Shown: positions 23,172 to 37,250 of the stretch, piece by piece
How positions within the stretch are numbered: the first letter of the stretch is position 1
How the letters are laid out: every line of letters begins with the position of its first letter
Program-made: the position numbers and the translations under genes
Origin: Hexactinellida sp. DTS-2022
Taxonomy: Eukaryota; Porifera; Hexactinellida
Length of the DNA stretch: 64,000 nt
NCBI GenBank assembly: GCA_028753945.1
Contig: JAPNXP010000002.1
Coordinates: 8,308,001 to 8,372,000, forward strand
Direction of reading: 5' to 3'
The notes under the pieces: generated by a model
What the model was told of the DNA's origin: nothing
The model's database searches: none
Seen by the model: the letters and a program-made list of their open reading frames with translations, nothing else

Positions 23172-26100
23172 CTTAACTTGAATCTGTAAATATTTAATAT
23201 TGGCCACACATCAACAGGCACCACCGTCCAGGCGGAGGAGCAGAGTGTTCGCTTAGTGAATTACTTGTCTTATCACACTTTGGTTTAACTAAATTTGTTT
23301 TATTTATTTAATATAGAGTCACACAAGAACAGGAACTACCGTCCAGGCGGAGGAGCATAGTGTTCACTTGGTGTATTGCTTGTCTTAGCACACTTTGGTT
23401 TAACTTAAATTTGTTGTATATATTTAATATTGAGCCACAAATCAACAGGCAGTGCCGTCCAGGCGGAGGAGCAGAGTATTCACCTGGTGTATTGCTTGTC
23501 ATAGCACACTTTGGTTTAACAAAAATTTGTTTAATTTATTTAATATTGAGCCACACATCAACAGGCAGTGCCGTCCAGGCGGAGGAGCATAGTGTTCACT
23601 TAGTGTATTGCTTGTCTTAGCACACTTTGGTTTAACTTAAATTTGTTTTATTTATTTAATATTGAGCCACACATCAACAGGCACTACCGTCCAGGCGGAG
23701 GAGCAGAGTGTTCACTAAGTGTATTGCTTGTCTTAGCCCACTTTGGTTTAACTTAAATTTGTTTAATATTTAATATTGGCTACACATCAACAGGCACCAC
23801 AGTCCAGGCGGAAGAGCAGTGTTCACCTGGTGTATTGTTGTCTTAGTACACTTTGGTTAAACTAAAATTTGTATTATATATTTAATATTGAGCCACACAT
23901 CAACAGGCTCTACCGTCCAGGCGGAGGAGCAGAGTATTCACCTGGTGTATTGCTTGTCATAGCACACTTTGGTTTAACATAAATTTGTTAGATATATTTA
24001 ATATTGAGCCACACATCAACAGGCAGTGCCGTCCAGGCGGAGGAGCATAGTGTTCACTTGGTGTATTGTTGTCTTAGCACACTTTGCTTTAACTTCAATT
24101 TGTTTTATATATTTAATATTGAGTCACACATCAACAGGCAGTGCCGTGCAAGCGGAGGAGCAGAGTATTCACCTGGTGTATTGCTTGTCATAGCACACTT
24201 TGGTTTAACAAAAATTTGTTTTATTTATTTAATATTGAGCCACACATCAACAGGCACTACCGTCCAGGCGGAGGAGCAGAGTGTTCACTAAGTGTATTGC
24301 TTGTCTTAGCCCACTTTGGTTTAACTTAAATTTGTTTAATATTTAATATTGGCTACACATCAACAGGCACCACAGTCCAGGCGGAAGAGCAGTGTTCACC
24401 TGGTGTATTGTTGTCTTAGTACACTTTGGTTAAACTAAAATTTGTTTTATATATTTAATATTGAGCCACACATCAACAGGCTCTACCGTCCAGGCGGAGG
24501 AGCAGAGTATTCACCTGGTGTATTGCTTGTCATAGCACACTTTGATTTAACATAAATTTGTTAGAAATATTTAATATTGAGCCACACATCAACAGGCAGT
24601 GCCGTCCAGGCGGAGGAGCATAGTGTTCACTTGGTGTATTGTTGTCTTAGCACACTTTGCTTTAACTTCAATTTGTTTTATATATTTAATATTGAGTCAC
24701 ACATCAACAGGCAGTGCCGTGCAGGCGGAGGAGCATAGTGTTCGCTTAGTGTATTGCTTCTCTTAGCACACTTTGGTTTAACTTAAATTTGTTTTATTTA
24801 TTTAATATTGAGCCACACATCAACAGGCACCACCGTCCAGGCGGAAGAGCAGAGTGTTCGCTTAGTGAATTGCTTGTCTTATCACACTTTGGTTTAACTT
24901 AAATTTGTTTTATTTATTTAATATAGAGTCACACAAGAACAGGAACTACCGTCCAGGCGGAGGACCAGAGTGTTCACTAAGTGTATTGCTTGTCTTAGCC
25001 CACTTTGGTTTAACTTAAATTTGTTTAATATTTAATATTGGCCACACATCAACAGGCACCACAGTCCAGGCGGAAGAGCAGAGTGTTCGCTTAGTGAATT
25101 GCTTGTCTTATCACACTTTGATTTAACTTAAATTTGTTTTATTTATTAAATATAGAGTCACATAAGAACAGGAACTACCGTCCAGGCGGAGGAGCATAGT
25201 GTTCACTTAGTGTATTGCTTGTCTTAGCACACTTTGGTTTAACTTAAATTTGTTTTATTTATTTAATATTGAGCCACACATCAACAGGCATTACCGTCCA
25301 GGCGGAGGAGCAGAGTGTTCACTAAGTGTATTGCTTGTCTTAGCTTTCTTTGGTTTAACTTGAATCTGTAAATATTTAATATTGGCCACACATCAACAGG
25401 CACCACCGTCCAGGCGGAGGAGCAGAGTGTTCGCTTAGTGAATTACTTGTCTTATCACACTTTGGTTTAACATAAATTTGTTTAATTTATTTAATATTGA
25501 GCCACACATCAACAGGCACTACCGTCCAGGCGGAGGAGCAGAGTGTTCACTAAGTGTATTGCTTGTCTTAGCCCACTTTGGTTTAACTTAAATTTGTTTA
25601 ATATTTAATATTGGCCACACATCAACAGGCACCACAGTCCAGGCGGAAGAGCGGTGTTCACCTGGTGTATTGTTGTATTAGCACACTTTGGTTAAACTAA
25701 AATTTGATTTTATTTATTTAATATTGAGCCACACATCAACAGGCTCTACCGTCCAGGCGGAGGAGCAGAGTATTCACCTGGTGTATTGCTTGTCATAGCA
25801 CACTTTGGTTTAACATAAATTTGTTTTATTTATTTAATATTGAGCCACACATCAACAGGCAGTGCCGTCCAGGCGGAGGAGCATAGTGTTCACTTGGTGT
25901 ATTGTTGTCTTAGCACACTTTGCTTTAACTTCAATTTGTTTTATATATTTAATATTGAGTCACACATCAACAGGCAGTGCCGTGCAGGCGGAGGAGCATA
26001 GTGTTCGCTTAGTGTATTGCTTCTCTTAGCACACTTTGGTTTAACTTAAATTTGTTTTATTTATTTAATATTGAGCCACATCAACAGGCACTACAGTCCA

Positions 26101-29100
26101 GGCGGAAGAGCAGAATGTTCACTTAGTGTATTGCTTGTCTTAGCAAACCTTGGTTTAACTTAAATTTGTTTAATATTTAATATTGGCCACACATTAACAG
26201 GCACCACAGTCCAGGCGGAAGAGCAGAGTGTTCGCTTAGTGAATTGCTTGTCTTATCACACTTTGGTTTGACTTAAATTTGTTTTATTTATTAAATATAG
26301 AGTCACATAAGAACAGGAACTACCGTCCAGGCGGAGGAGCATAGTGTTCACTTAGTGTATTGCTTGTCTTAGCCCACTTTGGTTTAACTTAAATTTGTTT
26401 AATATTTAATATTGGCCACACATCAACAGGCACCACAGTCCAGGCGGAAGAGCAGAGTGTTCGCTTAGTGAATTGCTTGTCTTTTCACACTTTGGTTTAA
26501 CTTAAATTTGTTTTATTTATTAAATATAGAGTCACATAAGAACAGGAACTACCGTCCAGGCGGAGGAGCATAGTGTTCACTTAGTGTATTGCTTGTCTTA
26601 GCACACTTTGGTTTAACTTAAATTTGTTTTATTTATTTAATATTGAGCCACACATCAACAGGCATTACCGTCCAGGCGGAGGAGCAGAGTGTTCACTAAG
26701 TGTATTGCTTGTCTTAGCCCACTTTGGTTTAACATGAATCTGTAAATATTTAATATTGGCCACACATCAACAGGCACCACCGTCCAGGCGGAGGAGCAGA
26801 GTGTTCGCTTAGTGAATTACTTGTCTTATCACACTTTGGTTTAACTAAATTTGTTTTATTTATTTAATATAGAGTCACACAAGAACAGGAACTACCGTCC
26901 AGGCGGAGGAGCATAGTGTTCACTTGGTGTATTGCTTGTCTTAGCACACTTTGGTTTAACTTAAATTTGTTGTATATATTTAATATTGAGCCACAAATCA
27001 ACAGGCAGTGGCGTCCAGGCGGAGGAGCAGAGTATTCACCTGGTGTATTGCTTGTCATAGCACACTTTGGTTTAACATAAATTTGTTTATTTTATTGAAT
27101 ATAGAGCCACACATCAACAGGCAGTGCCTTCCAGGCGGAGGAGCATAGTGTTCACTTAGTGTATTGCTTGTCTTAGCACACTTTGGTTTAACTTAAATGT
27201 CTTTTATTTATTTAATATTGAGCCACACATCAACAGGCACTACCGTCCAGGCGGAGGAGCAGAGTGTTCACTAAGTGTATTGCTTGTCTTAGCCCACTTT
27301 GGTTTAACTTAAATTTGTTTAATATTTAATATTGGCCACACATCAACAGGCTCTACCGTCCAGGCGTAGGAGCAGAGTATTCACCTGGTGTATTGCTTGT
27401 CATAGCACACTTTGGTTTAACATAAATTTGTTTTATTTATTTAATATTGAGCCACACATCAACAGGCAGTGCCGTCCAGGCGGAGGAGCATAGTGTTCAC
27501 TTGGTGTATTGTTGTCTTAGCACACTTTGCTTTAACTTCAATTTGTTTTATATATTTAATATTGAGTCACACATCAACAGGCACCACAATCCAGGCGGAA
27601 GAGCGGTGTTCACCTGGTGTATTGTTGTCTTAGCACACTTTGGTTAAACTAAAATTTGTTTTATTTATTTAATATTGAGCCACACATCAACAGGCTCTAC
27701 CGTCCAGGCGGAGGAGCAGAGTATTCACCTGGTGTATTGCTTGTCATAGCACACATTGGTTTAACATAAATTTGTTTTATTTATTTAAAATTGAGCCACA
27801 CATCAACAGGCAGTGCCGTCCAGGCGGAGGAGCATAGTGTTCACTTGGTGTATTGTTGTCTTAGCACACTTTGCTTTAACTTCAATTTGTTTTATATATT
27901 TAATATTGAGTCACACATCAACAGGCAGTGCCGTCCAGGCGGAGGAGCATAGTGTTCACTTGGTGTATTGTTGTCTTAGCACACTTTGCTTTAACTTCAA
28001 TTTGTTTTATATATTTAATATTGAGTCACACATCAACAGGCAGTGCCGTGCAGGCGGAGGAGCATAGTGTTCGCTTAGTGTATTGCTTCTCTTACCACAC
28101 TTTGGTTTAACTTAAATTTGTTTTATTTATTTAATATTGAGCCACACATCAACAGGCACTACAGTCCAGGCGGAAGAGCAGAATGTTCACTTAGTGTATT
28201 GCTTGTCTTAGCAAACCTTGGTTTAACTTAAATTTGTTTAATATTTAACATTGGCCACACATCAACAGGCACCACAGTCCAGGCGGAAGAGCAGAGTGTT
28301 CGCTTAGTGAATTGCTTGTCTTATCACACTTTGGTTTGACTTAAATTTGTTTTATTTATTAAATATAGAGTCACATAAGAACAGGAACTACCGTCCAGGC
28401 GGAGGAGCATAGTGTTCACTAAGTGTATTGCTTGTCTTAGCACACTTTGGTTTAACTTAAATTTGTTGTATATATTTAATATTGAGCCACAAATCAACAG
28501 GCAGTGGCGTCCAGGCGGAGGAGCAGAGTATTCACCTGGTGTATTGCTTGTCATAGCACACTTTGGTTTAACATAAATTTGTTTATTTTATTGAATATAG
28601 AGCCACACATCAACAGGCAGTGCCGTCCAGGCGGAGGAGCATAGTGTTCACTTAGTGTATTGCTTGTCTTAGCACACTTTGGTTTAACTTAAATTTGTTT
28701 TATTTATTTAATATTGAGCCACACATCAACAGGCACTACCGTCCAGGCGGAGGAGCAGAGTGTTCACTAAGTGTATTGCTTGTCTTAGCCCACTTTGGTT
28801 TAACTTAAATTTGTTTAATATTTAATATTGGCCACACATCAACAGGCTCTACCGTCCAGGCGGAGGAGCAGAGTATTCACCTGGTGTATTGCTTGTCATA
28901 GCACACTTTGGTTTAACATAAATTTGTTTTATTTATTTAATATTGAGCCACACATCAACAGGCAGTGCCGTCCAGGCGGAGGAGCATAGTGTTCACTTGG
29001 TGTATTGTTGTCTTAGCACACTTTGCTTTAACTTCAATTTGTTTTATATATTTAATATTGAGTCACACATCAACAGGCACCACAGTCCAGGCGGAAGAGC

Positions 29101-29497
29101 GGTGTTCACCTGGTGTATTGTTGTCTTAGCACACTTTTTTTTAAACTAAAATTTGTTTTATTTATTTAATATTGAGCCACACATCAACAGGCTCTACCGT
29201 TCAGGCGGAGGAGCAGAGTATTCACCTGGTGTATTGCTTGTCATAGCACACATTGGTTTAACATAAATTTGTTTTATTTATTTAAAATTGAGCCACACAT
29301 CAACAGGCAGTGCCGTCCAGGCGGAGGAGCATAGTGTTCACTTGGTGTATTGTTGTCTTAGCACACTTTGCTTTAACTTCAATTTGTTTTATATATTTAA
29401 TATTGAGTCACACATCAACAGGCAGTGCCGTGCAGGCGGAGGAGCATAGTGTTCGCTTAGTGTATTGCTTCTCTTACCACACTTTGGTTTAACTTAA

Positions 29498-31580
29498 GGT
29501 CCAGGTATACTCTAGAAAAATGGAAAATTTCGAAAAAAACCCAAAAAGGTCTTTTTCGTTTTTATTGTATTTTTGGATTGTATTGATATCCATGTGTACT
29601 CCCAAGAAATTTCTAAGAAAAACTCCATATATCTTTCAAGTTTGACACATTTTCGTGACCTCGTCTCTGATAAATAAAAAAATTAAAAAATTAAAAAATT
29701 AAAAATTAATAAAATATTAATTTAAAGGGAAATTGCTGTTGGCACAGGTGTAATTTTTGATTTAGTTAGTTCAATATAGGATTTATTTTAGAATAATTGC
29801 AAATACAAATAAAATTGCTTTTGGTACAGGTGTAATTTTTGATTTTAGGTAGTTCAATATAGGATTTATATAGGAATAATTGCAAATACAAATATAATTG
29901 CTTTTGGTACAGGTGTAATTTTTGATTTTAGGTAGTTCAATATAGGATTTATATAGGAATAATTGCAAATACAAATATAATTGCTTTTGGTACAGGTGTA
30001 ATTTTTGATTTTAGGTAGTTCAATATAGGATTGATATTAGAATAATTGCAAATAAATAAAATTGCTTTGATACAGGTGTAATTTTTGATTTTATGTAGTT
30101 CAATATAGGATTTATATTGGAATAATTGCAAATATTTAGGAAATTGATGTCGGCACAGGTGTAATTTTTGATTTTGGTTAGTTCAATATAGGATTTATAT
30201 TAGAATAATTGCAAATACAAATAAAATTGCTTTTGGTACAGGTGTAACTTTTGATTTTAGGTAGTTCAATACAGGATTTATATAGGAATAATTGCAAATA
30301 CAAATATAATTGCTTTTGGTACAGGTGTAATTTTTGATTTTAGGTAGTTCAATATAGGATTTATATAGGAATAATTGCAAATACAAATATAATTGCTTTT
30401 GGTACAGGTGTAATTTTTAATTTTAGGTAGTTCAATATAATATTTATATTGAAATTATTGCAAATATAAGGGAAATTGATGTCGGCACAGGTGTAATCTT
30501 TGATTTTTGGTAGTTCAATATAGGTTTATATTGGAATAATTGCAAATATAAAGGATTTTAATGTCGGCACAGGTGTAATTTTGGTTTGGTAGGTAAATAT
30601 AGGGATTCATATACGAATAATCAAAATACAAAGGGAATTACTGTCTGCACAGGTGTAATTTTAGACTTTTGGTAGTTCTATTTGGAAATTTTATGGAAAT
30701 AATTGCAATTACTACGAAAATGCTCTCTGCACAGGTGTAATTTAGAATTTTGTGGTCAATATAGGGATAATTGAGGAATAATTTCAAATATAAATTGAAA
30801 TGAACACTATTGAATGCGCAGGGCCGTGGTTATTGGGTGGAGAATTAGATTGGGATCCCAATAGTGCTCCTAACAATTGTGGTGTCACGTCAACTTGGTG
30901 TTGGGTAAAGAGATAAATACCAAACTGGGAGGGAGAACGGAAGTGGCTTTGGAGGTGCAAGTGGTTGTGGCGGCGGCTAATTCACTTCAATACACATAGT
31001 GAGTTAGAATTTGAATGAACAACGTGAATTTATTAGTTTACCTCCTCTATACTTTACCTAAAATTTTATATTCATATTTCAAAAGCCTATATCTCAAAAC
31101 TAACATTTTCAGTTTTGTGTAATAGGTCATTTTGTCAATTTTGGTCGTGGAATCAAAAGCTCAACGGTTTCGGATAGATCTCGTGAAGATACAACTAATG
31201 AGTGCAGCGATTTATTCTATTATGGATAGTTCATGTGAATTTTGGATTTTGGATCAGGAAAATCTTCATTTGAAAGTCGACATCACATAAAAGTATTTGA
31301 AATCCAGAAAAATCCAGATATTCACAATTCCTGCACTCATTAGATTTATTACATCCAGCTAAACACATTCAATCAATAATATTATTGGTCTTGTTCATCT
31401 TTGCTGATTGATCTTCTACCCAATAGTGGTAAAATTAAAAAAAAGATTTTTCCTCTCTTAGTATATATGCCAATATTATTGTATTTTTGGCATCCTGAAG
31501 AAGAAGTATATACGCTGTAAAAAATTGAGTTAAATTGGGTAAATACTTTTGGTAGAAGTGCTCTAGAGTATACCTGGACC
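29498..31580. mobile_element. TTAA element related to T1, carrying a minisatellite (2.08 kb)
   Basis: Inserted exactly at the TTAA of a satellite unit: TTAA at 29494-29497 and 31581-31584, with the unit continuing across. Ends GGTCCAGGTATACTCTAGA and, on the other strand, GGTCCAGGTATACTCTAGA. The outer parts match T1 copies D and E (37795-38898, 54661-55351). The centre is an 83-bp minisatellite. No transposase. Confidence 0.85.
29735..30790 (+). repeat. 83-bp minisatellite
   Basis: About twelve to thirteen units with ACAGGTGTAATTTTTGATTT, AGGTAGTTCAATATAGGATT and GGAATAATTGCAAATA. The period is 83 bp where units are well kept (for example 29823 to 29906). Units decay towards the right end. 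The 60-63-codon minus-strand frames are repeat artefacts. Confidence 0.9.
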
Positions 31581-32501
31581 TTAAATTTGTTTTATTTATT
31601 TAATATTGAGCCACACATCAACAGGCACTACAGTCCAGGCGGAAGAGCAGAATGTTCACTTAGTGTATTGCTTGTCTTAGCAAACCTTGGTTTAACTTAA
31701 ATTTGTTTAATATTTAACATTGGCCACACATCAACAGGCACCACAGTCCAGGCGGAAGAGCAGAGTGTTCGCTTAGTGAATTGCTTGTCTTATCACACTT
31801 TGGTTTGACTTAAATTTGTTTTATTTATTAAATATAGAGTCACATAAGAACAGGAACTACCGTCCAGGCGGAGGAGCATAGTGTTCACTAAGTGTATTGC
31901 TTGTCTTAGCACACTTTGGTTTAACTTAAATTTGTTGTATATATTTAATATTGAGCCACAAATCAACAGGCAGTGGCGTCCAGGCGGAGGAGCAGAGTAT
32001 TCACCTGGTGTATTGCTTGTCATAGCACACTTTGGTTTAACATAAATTTGTTTATTTTATTGAATATAGAGCCATAAATCAACAGGCAGTGCCGTCCAGG
32101 CGGAGGAGCATAGTGTTCACTTAGTGTATTGCTTGTCTTAGCACACTTTGGTTTAACTTAAATTTGTTTTATTTATTTAATATTGAGCCACACATCAACA
32201 GGCACTACCGTCCAGGCGGAGGAGCAGAGTGTTCACTAAGTGTATTGCTTGTCTTAGCCCACTTTAGTTTAACTTAAATTTGTTTTATTTATTTAATATT
32301 GAGCCACACATCAACAGGCAGTGCCGTCCAGGCGGAGGAGCATAGTGTTCACTTGGTGTATTGTTGTCTTAGCACACTTTGCTTTAACTTCAATTTGTTT
32401 TATATATTTAATATTGAGTCACACATCAACAGGCAGTGCCGTGCAGGCGGAGGAGCATAGTGTTCGCTTAGTGTATTGCTTGTCATAGCACACTTTGGTT
32501 T

Positions 32502-35500
32502 AACCAAAGTGTGATAAGACAAGCAATTCACTAAGCGAACACTCTGCTCTTCCGCCTGGACGGTGGTGCCTGTTGATGTGTGGCCCAATATTTTATATTA
32601 AACAAATTTAAGTTAAAACAAAGTGTGCTAAGACAAGGAATACACTAAGTGAACACTATTCCTCCGCCTGGACGGTAGTTTCTGTTGATGTTTGGCTCTA
32701 TATTAAATAGATAAACAAATTTAAGTTAACCAAAGTGTGATAAGACAAGCAATTCACTAAGCGAACACTCTGCTCTTCCGCCTAGACGGCACTGCCTGTT
32801 GATTTGTGGCTCAATATTTAATATATAAAACAAATTTAAGTTAAACCAAAGTGTGCTAAGACAAGCAATTCACTAAGTGAATTCTTTGCCCCTCCGCCTG
32901 GACGGTAGTGCCTGTTGATGTGGGCTCAATATTAAATAAATAAAACAAATTTTAGTTTAACCAAAGTGTGCTAAGACAACAATACACCAGGTGAACACTG
33001 CTCCTCCGCATGGACGGTAGTGCCTATTGATGTGTGGCTCAATAATTTATAAATAAAACAAATTTAAATTAAACCAAAGTGTGCCAAGACGAGCAATACA
33101 CCAGGTGAATACTCTGCTCCTCCTCCTGGACGGCACTGCCTGTTGATTTGTGGCTCTATATATAAAATTTTTTTTAGTTAAACCAAAGTGTGCTAAGACA
33201 AGCAATACACTAAGTGAACACTATGCTCCTCCGCCTGGACGGTAGTTCCTGTTCTTGTGTGACTCTATATTAAATAAATAAAACAAATTTAAGTTAAACC
33301 AAAGTGCGATAAGACAAGCAATTCACTGAACGAACACTCTGCTTTTCCGCCTGGACGGTGGTGCCCGTTGATGTGTGGCCAATATTAAATATTAAACAAA
33401 TTTAAGTAAAACCAAAGTGGGCTAAGACAAGCAATACACTTAGTGAACACTCTGCTCCTCCGCCTAGACGGTAGTGCCTATTGATGTGTGGCTCAATATT
33501 AAATAAATAAAACAAATTTAAGTTAAACCAATGTGTGCTAAGACAAGCAATTCATTAAGTGAACTCTTTGCTCCTCCGCCTGGACGGTAGTTCCTGTTCT
33601 TGTGTGACTCTATATTAAATAAATAAAACAAATTTAAGTCAAACCAAAGTGTGATAAGACAAGCAATACACCAGGTGAACACTCTGCTCCTCCGCCTGGA
33701 CGGTAGTGCCTGTTGATGTGTGGCTCAATATTAAATAATTAAAACAAATTTTAGTTTAACCAAAGTGTGCTAAGACAACAATACACCAGGTGAACACTGC
33801 TCCTCCGCCTGGACGGTAGTTCCTGTTCTTGTGTGACTCTATATTAAATAAATAAAACAAATTTAAGTTAAACCAAAGTGTGATAAGACAAGCAATTCAC
33901 TAAGCGAACACTCTGCTCTTCCGCCTGGATGGTGGTGCCTGTTGATGTGTGGCCCAATATTAAATATTATACAAATTTAAGTTAAAACAAAGTGTGCTAA
34001 GACAAGCAATACACTAAGTGAACATTCTGCTCTTCCGCCTGGGCGGTAGTGCCTGTTGATGTGTGGCTCAATATTAAATAAATAAAACAAATTTAAATTA
34101 AACCAATGTGTGCTAAGACAAGCAATTCATTAAGTGAACTCTTTGCTCCTCCGCCTGGACGGTAGTTCCTGTTCTTGTGTGACTCTATATTAAATAAATA
34201 AAACAAATTTTAGTCAAACCAAAGTGTGATAAGACAAGCAATACACCAGGTGAACACTCTGCTCCTCCGCCTGGACGGTAGTGCCTGTTGATGTGTGGCT
34301 CAATATTAAATAATTAAAACAAATTTTAGTTTAACCAAAGTGTGCTAAGACAACAATACACCAGGTGAACACTGCTCCTCCGCCTGGACGGCACTGCCTG
34401 TTGATTTGTGGCTCAATATTTAATATATAAAACAAATTTAAGTTAAACCAAAGTGTGCTAAGACAAGCAATACACTAAGTGAATACTATGCTCCTCCGCC
34501 TGGACGGTAGTTCCTGTTCTTATGTGACTCTATATTAAATAAATAAAACAAATTTAAGTTAAACCAAAGTGTGCTAAGACAACAATACACCAGGTGAACA
34601 CTGCTCCTCCGCCTGGACGGCACTGCCTGTTGATTTGTGGCTCAATATTTAATATATAAAACAAATTTAAGTTAAACCAAAGTGTGATAAGACAAGCAAT
34701 TCACTATGCGAACATTTTGCTCTTCCGCCTGGATGGTAGTGCCTGTTGATGTGTGGCTCAATATTAAATAAATAAAACAAATTTTAGTTTAACCAAAGTG
34801 TGCTAAGACAACAATACACCAGGTGAACACTGCTCCTCCGCCTGGACGGCACTGCCTGTTGATTTGTGGCTCAATATTTAATATATTAAACAAATTTAAG
34901 TTAAACCAAAGTGTGCTAAGACAAGCAATTCACTAGCTGAACTCTTTGCTCCTCCGCCTGGACGGTATTTCCTGTTCTTGTGTGACTCCATATTAAATAA
35001 ATAAAACAAATTTAAGTTAAACCAAAGTGTGCTAAGACAACAATACACCAGGTGAACACTGCTCCTCCGCTTGGACGGCACTGCCTGTTGATTTGTGGCT
35101 CAATATTTAATATATAAAACAAATTTAAGTTAAACCAAAGTGTGCTAAGACAACAATACACCAGGTGAACACTGCTCCTCCGCTTGGACGGCACTGCCTG
35201 TTGATTTGTGGCTCAATATTTAATATATAAAACAAATTTAAGTTAAACCAAAGTTTGCTAAGATAAGCAATACACTAAGTGAACACTATGCTCCTCCGCC
35301 TGGACGGTAGTTCCTGTTGATTTATGGCTCAATAATATATATATAAAACAAATTTAAGTTAAACCAAAGTGTGTTAAGACAAGCAATACACTTCAGAAAA
35401 CACTATGGTACTCCTCCTGGACGGTAGTTCCTGTTCTTGTGTGACTCTATATTAAATAAATAAAACAAATTTAAGTTAAACCAAAGTGTGATAAGACAAG

Positions 35501-35706
35501 CAATTCACTAAGCGAACACTCTGCTCTTCCGCTTGGACGGTGTTGCCTGTTGATGTGTGGCCCAATATTAAATAATAAACAAATTTAAGTTAAACCAAAG
35601 TGGGCTAAGACAAGCAATACACTTAGTGAACACTCTGCTCCTCCGCCTGGACGGTAGTGCCTGTTGATGTGTGGCTCAATATTATATAAATAAAACAAAT
35701 TTAAGA
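32502..35706 (-). repeat. 116-bp satellite array, inverted part
   Basis: The same satellite in the opposite orientation, running to AAATAAAACAAATTTAAG at 35706. The switch is at 32501, centre of the palindrome CACTTTGGTT-T-AACCAAAGTG, and the two sides continue as diverged reverse complements. About 27 units. A single inversion or fold-back event is the simplest cause. Confidence 0.95.
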
Positions 35707-36147
35707 ATGATATACGATTTTGAATAAAAAAATGCAAAATAATTATGAATCATTTCTAAAACATCAAACGAAATGTTAGAGTAATAATTAATACGATATG
35801 CGCTGAGGTTTATTCATAGTACTACAGAAATGAAACATAATACAGCGTGAATATTATTTTTGAAAATATGGAAAAAAAAAATTTTTAATGAGAAATTAAA
35901 ATGTTAACTATTCCTCACGTAGTGAATACCCTACCGTTCACACTTTTGAAAATATTCTAATATATGTTTCCTGAGAATAAATTGATAATATATTAGCCAA
36001 CACATTAGATAATGATTTATCGTAGATCTCCTAAAATATCTCAATGTTAGTCACTGTTTTTGTGCAATCTAATCCAATCAATTAAATCAGAAAACTATTT
36101 CCGAAATATTAGTTAATCTCTTCTAACAAAAATATACTTCTGTTTCT
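35707..36147. other. No gene seen
   Basis: Very AT-rich flank of the satellite, no open frames or repeats of note. Confidence 0.5.
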
Positions 36148-36522
36148 TTACTTATTAAGAATGTTTCTAACAGTATTCATCGACATATTAGCTAGGGAAA
36201 CATCATTGGCAAAAATATTCGTTTGGGAATAGGGCCAGGAACAATTACAAAACGTCCTGACTTTGTTTACTATTTTGCGCTGAACAATGGGTTTGGGATA
36301 ACGGTGTTGCAGACGGAATAAAACTGGGGCAAATTGAGCTAGAATTAATCTGCTCAACATTTCTCACCTAAACACGCGTCGATTATTCGCTACAATTTGA
36401 ATCAAATCAGCAAAGACTGCTTTAAATGCTCCTTCCTGTGTGTTCTCAAACATATGCTCTTGAGTTGTAACTACGGCTATTGTACTTGTTCGAGATTTAG
36501 TATATATAGATCTGACTAAACA
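36148..36522 (-). CDS. Candidate host-gene exon(s), function unknown
   Basis: On the minus strand TTTTTTTTATAG, a strong acceptor, ends at 36523. The frame from 36522 reads CLVRSIYTKSRTSTIAVVTT, EHMFENTQEG and AFKAVFADLIQIVANNRRVF and reaches AG|GTGAGA, a good donor, at 36368/36367. The exon would be 155 nt. Past an in-frame TGA just after that donor, the same frame is open again for 70 codons (36360-36148, MLSRLILAQFAPVLFRLQHR), also protein-like. Either the gene is spliced here, or it is a pseudogene with one stop. I do not recognise the family. Confidence 0.4.
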
Positions 36523-37070
36523 CTATAAAAAAAATATATATGACTTTTCTGTTACTTTCATTGTTTGCTATTTTTTCCAAAATCAAAAAATAAGTTTTGA
36601 ATTCTACTGTACTTATTTACAACTTTAAATTTATGCATGTTAATTATTACTCGGACATAGCCGACATAGAAGATTCGATCTCGAAAGCGTTTTATATTTT
36701 AGCTTAATTAACGTAATTCCCCGAATAAGCGCACGGCTCTTAATGTTTTCGTGTGTCAAAATTATCCTGAAGTTTTTGTGAAAAATCCAGAATATAATAT
36801 TTAGGTCGGTTCTAATGGTTTATAACAACAGTATAGCTACTGAAGTTTCAAAAATCAATGGAATTTCATTGCAGTGATCTACTAATGTGTTTAACATTGT
36901 TATAGAACCACATTATTAGATTCCTAATGAATGAAGTGTATATATATAGTAAAACTGTATTATAATATAAATAAACAGATAATTATCTATAAATAGTAGA
37001 CCTAGTCCAACGTGCGCCCATTTTCAAAGAAATTCTCACAAGTATTTGATGATTTCAAACTTACCGTATA
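36523..37070. other. No gene seen
   Basis: AT-rich, perhaps intronic to the candidate exon at 36148-36522. No other signals. Confidence 0.4.
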
Positions 37071-37246
37071 CAGTTGAAACCGGATATTTTTAACACATTC
37101 TTTACACGAAAATTTGTTAAAAATATCCGATTGTTAAAAATACCCGATTATATAACAACAACAATAATTAATTATTTGCAAGAAAATGTGTTAAAAATAT
37201 CCGATTGTTAAAAATATCCGGTGCTAAAAATATCCGGTTTCAACTG
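37071..37246. mobile_element. pogo/Tigger-like MITE, 176 bp
   Basis: Ends CAGTTGAAACCGGATATTTT and its perfect complement, with TA at 37069-37070 and 37247-37248. CAGT ends with a TA target are characteristic of pogo/Tigger elements. Interior repeats TTAAAAATATCCG. Confidence 0.8.
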
Positions 37247-37250
37247 TATA

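Larger units (their letters stand above)
21993..32501 (+). repeat. 116-bp satellite array, forward part
   Basis: Head-to-tail units of about 113-117 bp sharing CACACATCAACAGGCA, CCGTCCAGGCGGAGGAGCA, GTGTATTGCTTGTCTTAGCA and CACTTTGGTTTAACTTAAAT. Sequence variants recur in the same order: the block around 26864 returns about 1.46 kb later at 28324, and again at 31793 once the intervening insertion is subtracted, so a higher-order repeat of roughly 1.4-1.5 kb exists. All open frames in this region arise from the repeat unit and are not genes. The array is interrupted at 22357-23171 and 29498-31580. Confidence 0.95.

Noticed and set aside
29735-30790. Possible CRISPR-like array
   Set aside because: The 83-bp units are uniform along their length with no alternation of fixed repeats and unique spacers, and the setting is an animal transposon.
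21993-35706. Many 60-95-codon frames with CXXXXSPGV-like and TSTGSAVQAEEHSV peptides
   Set aside because: All are translations of the 116-bp satellite in various frames; they repeat at the period of the array.
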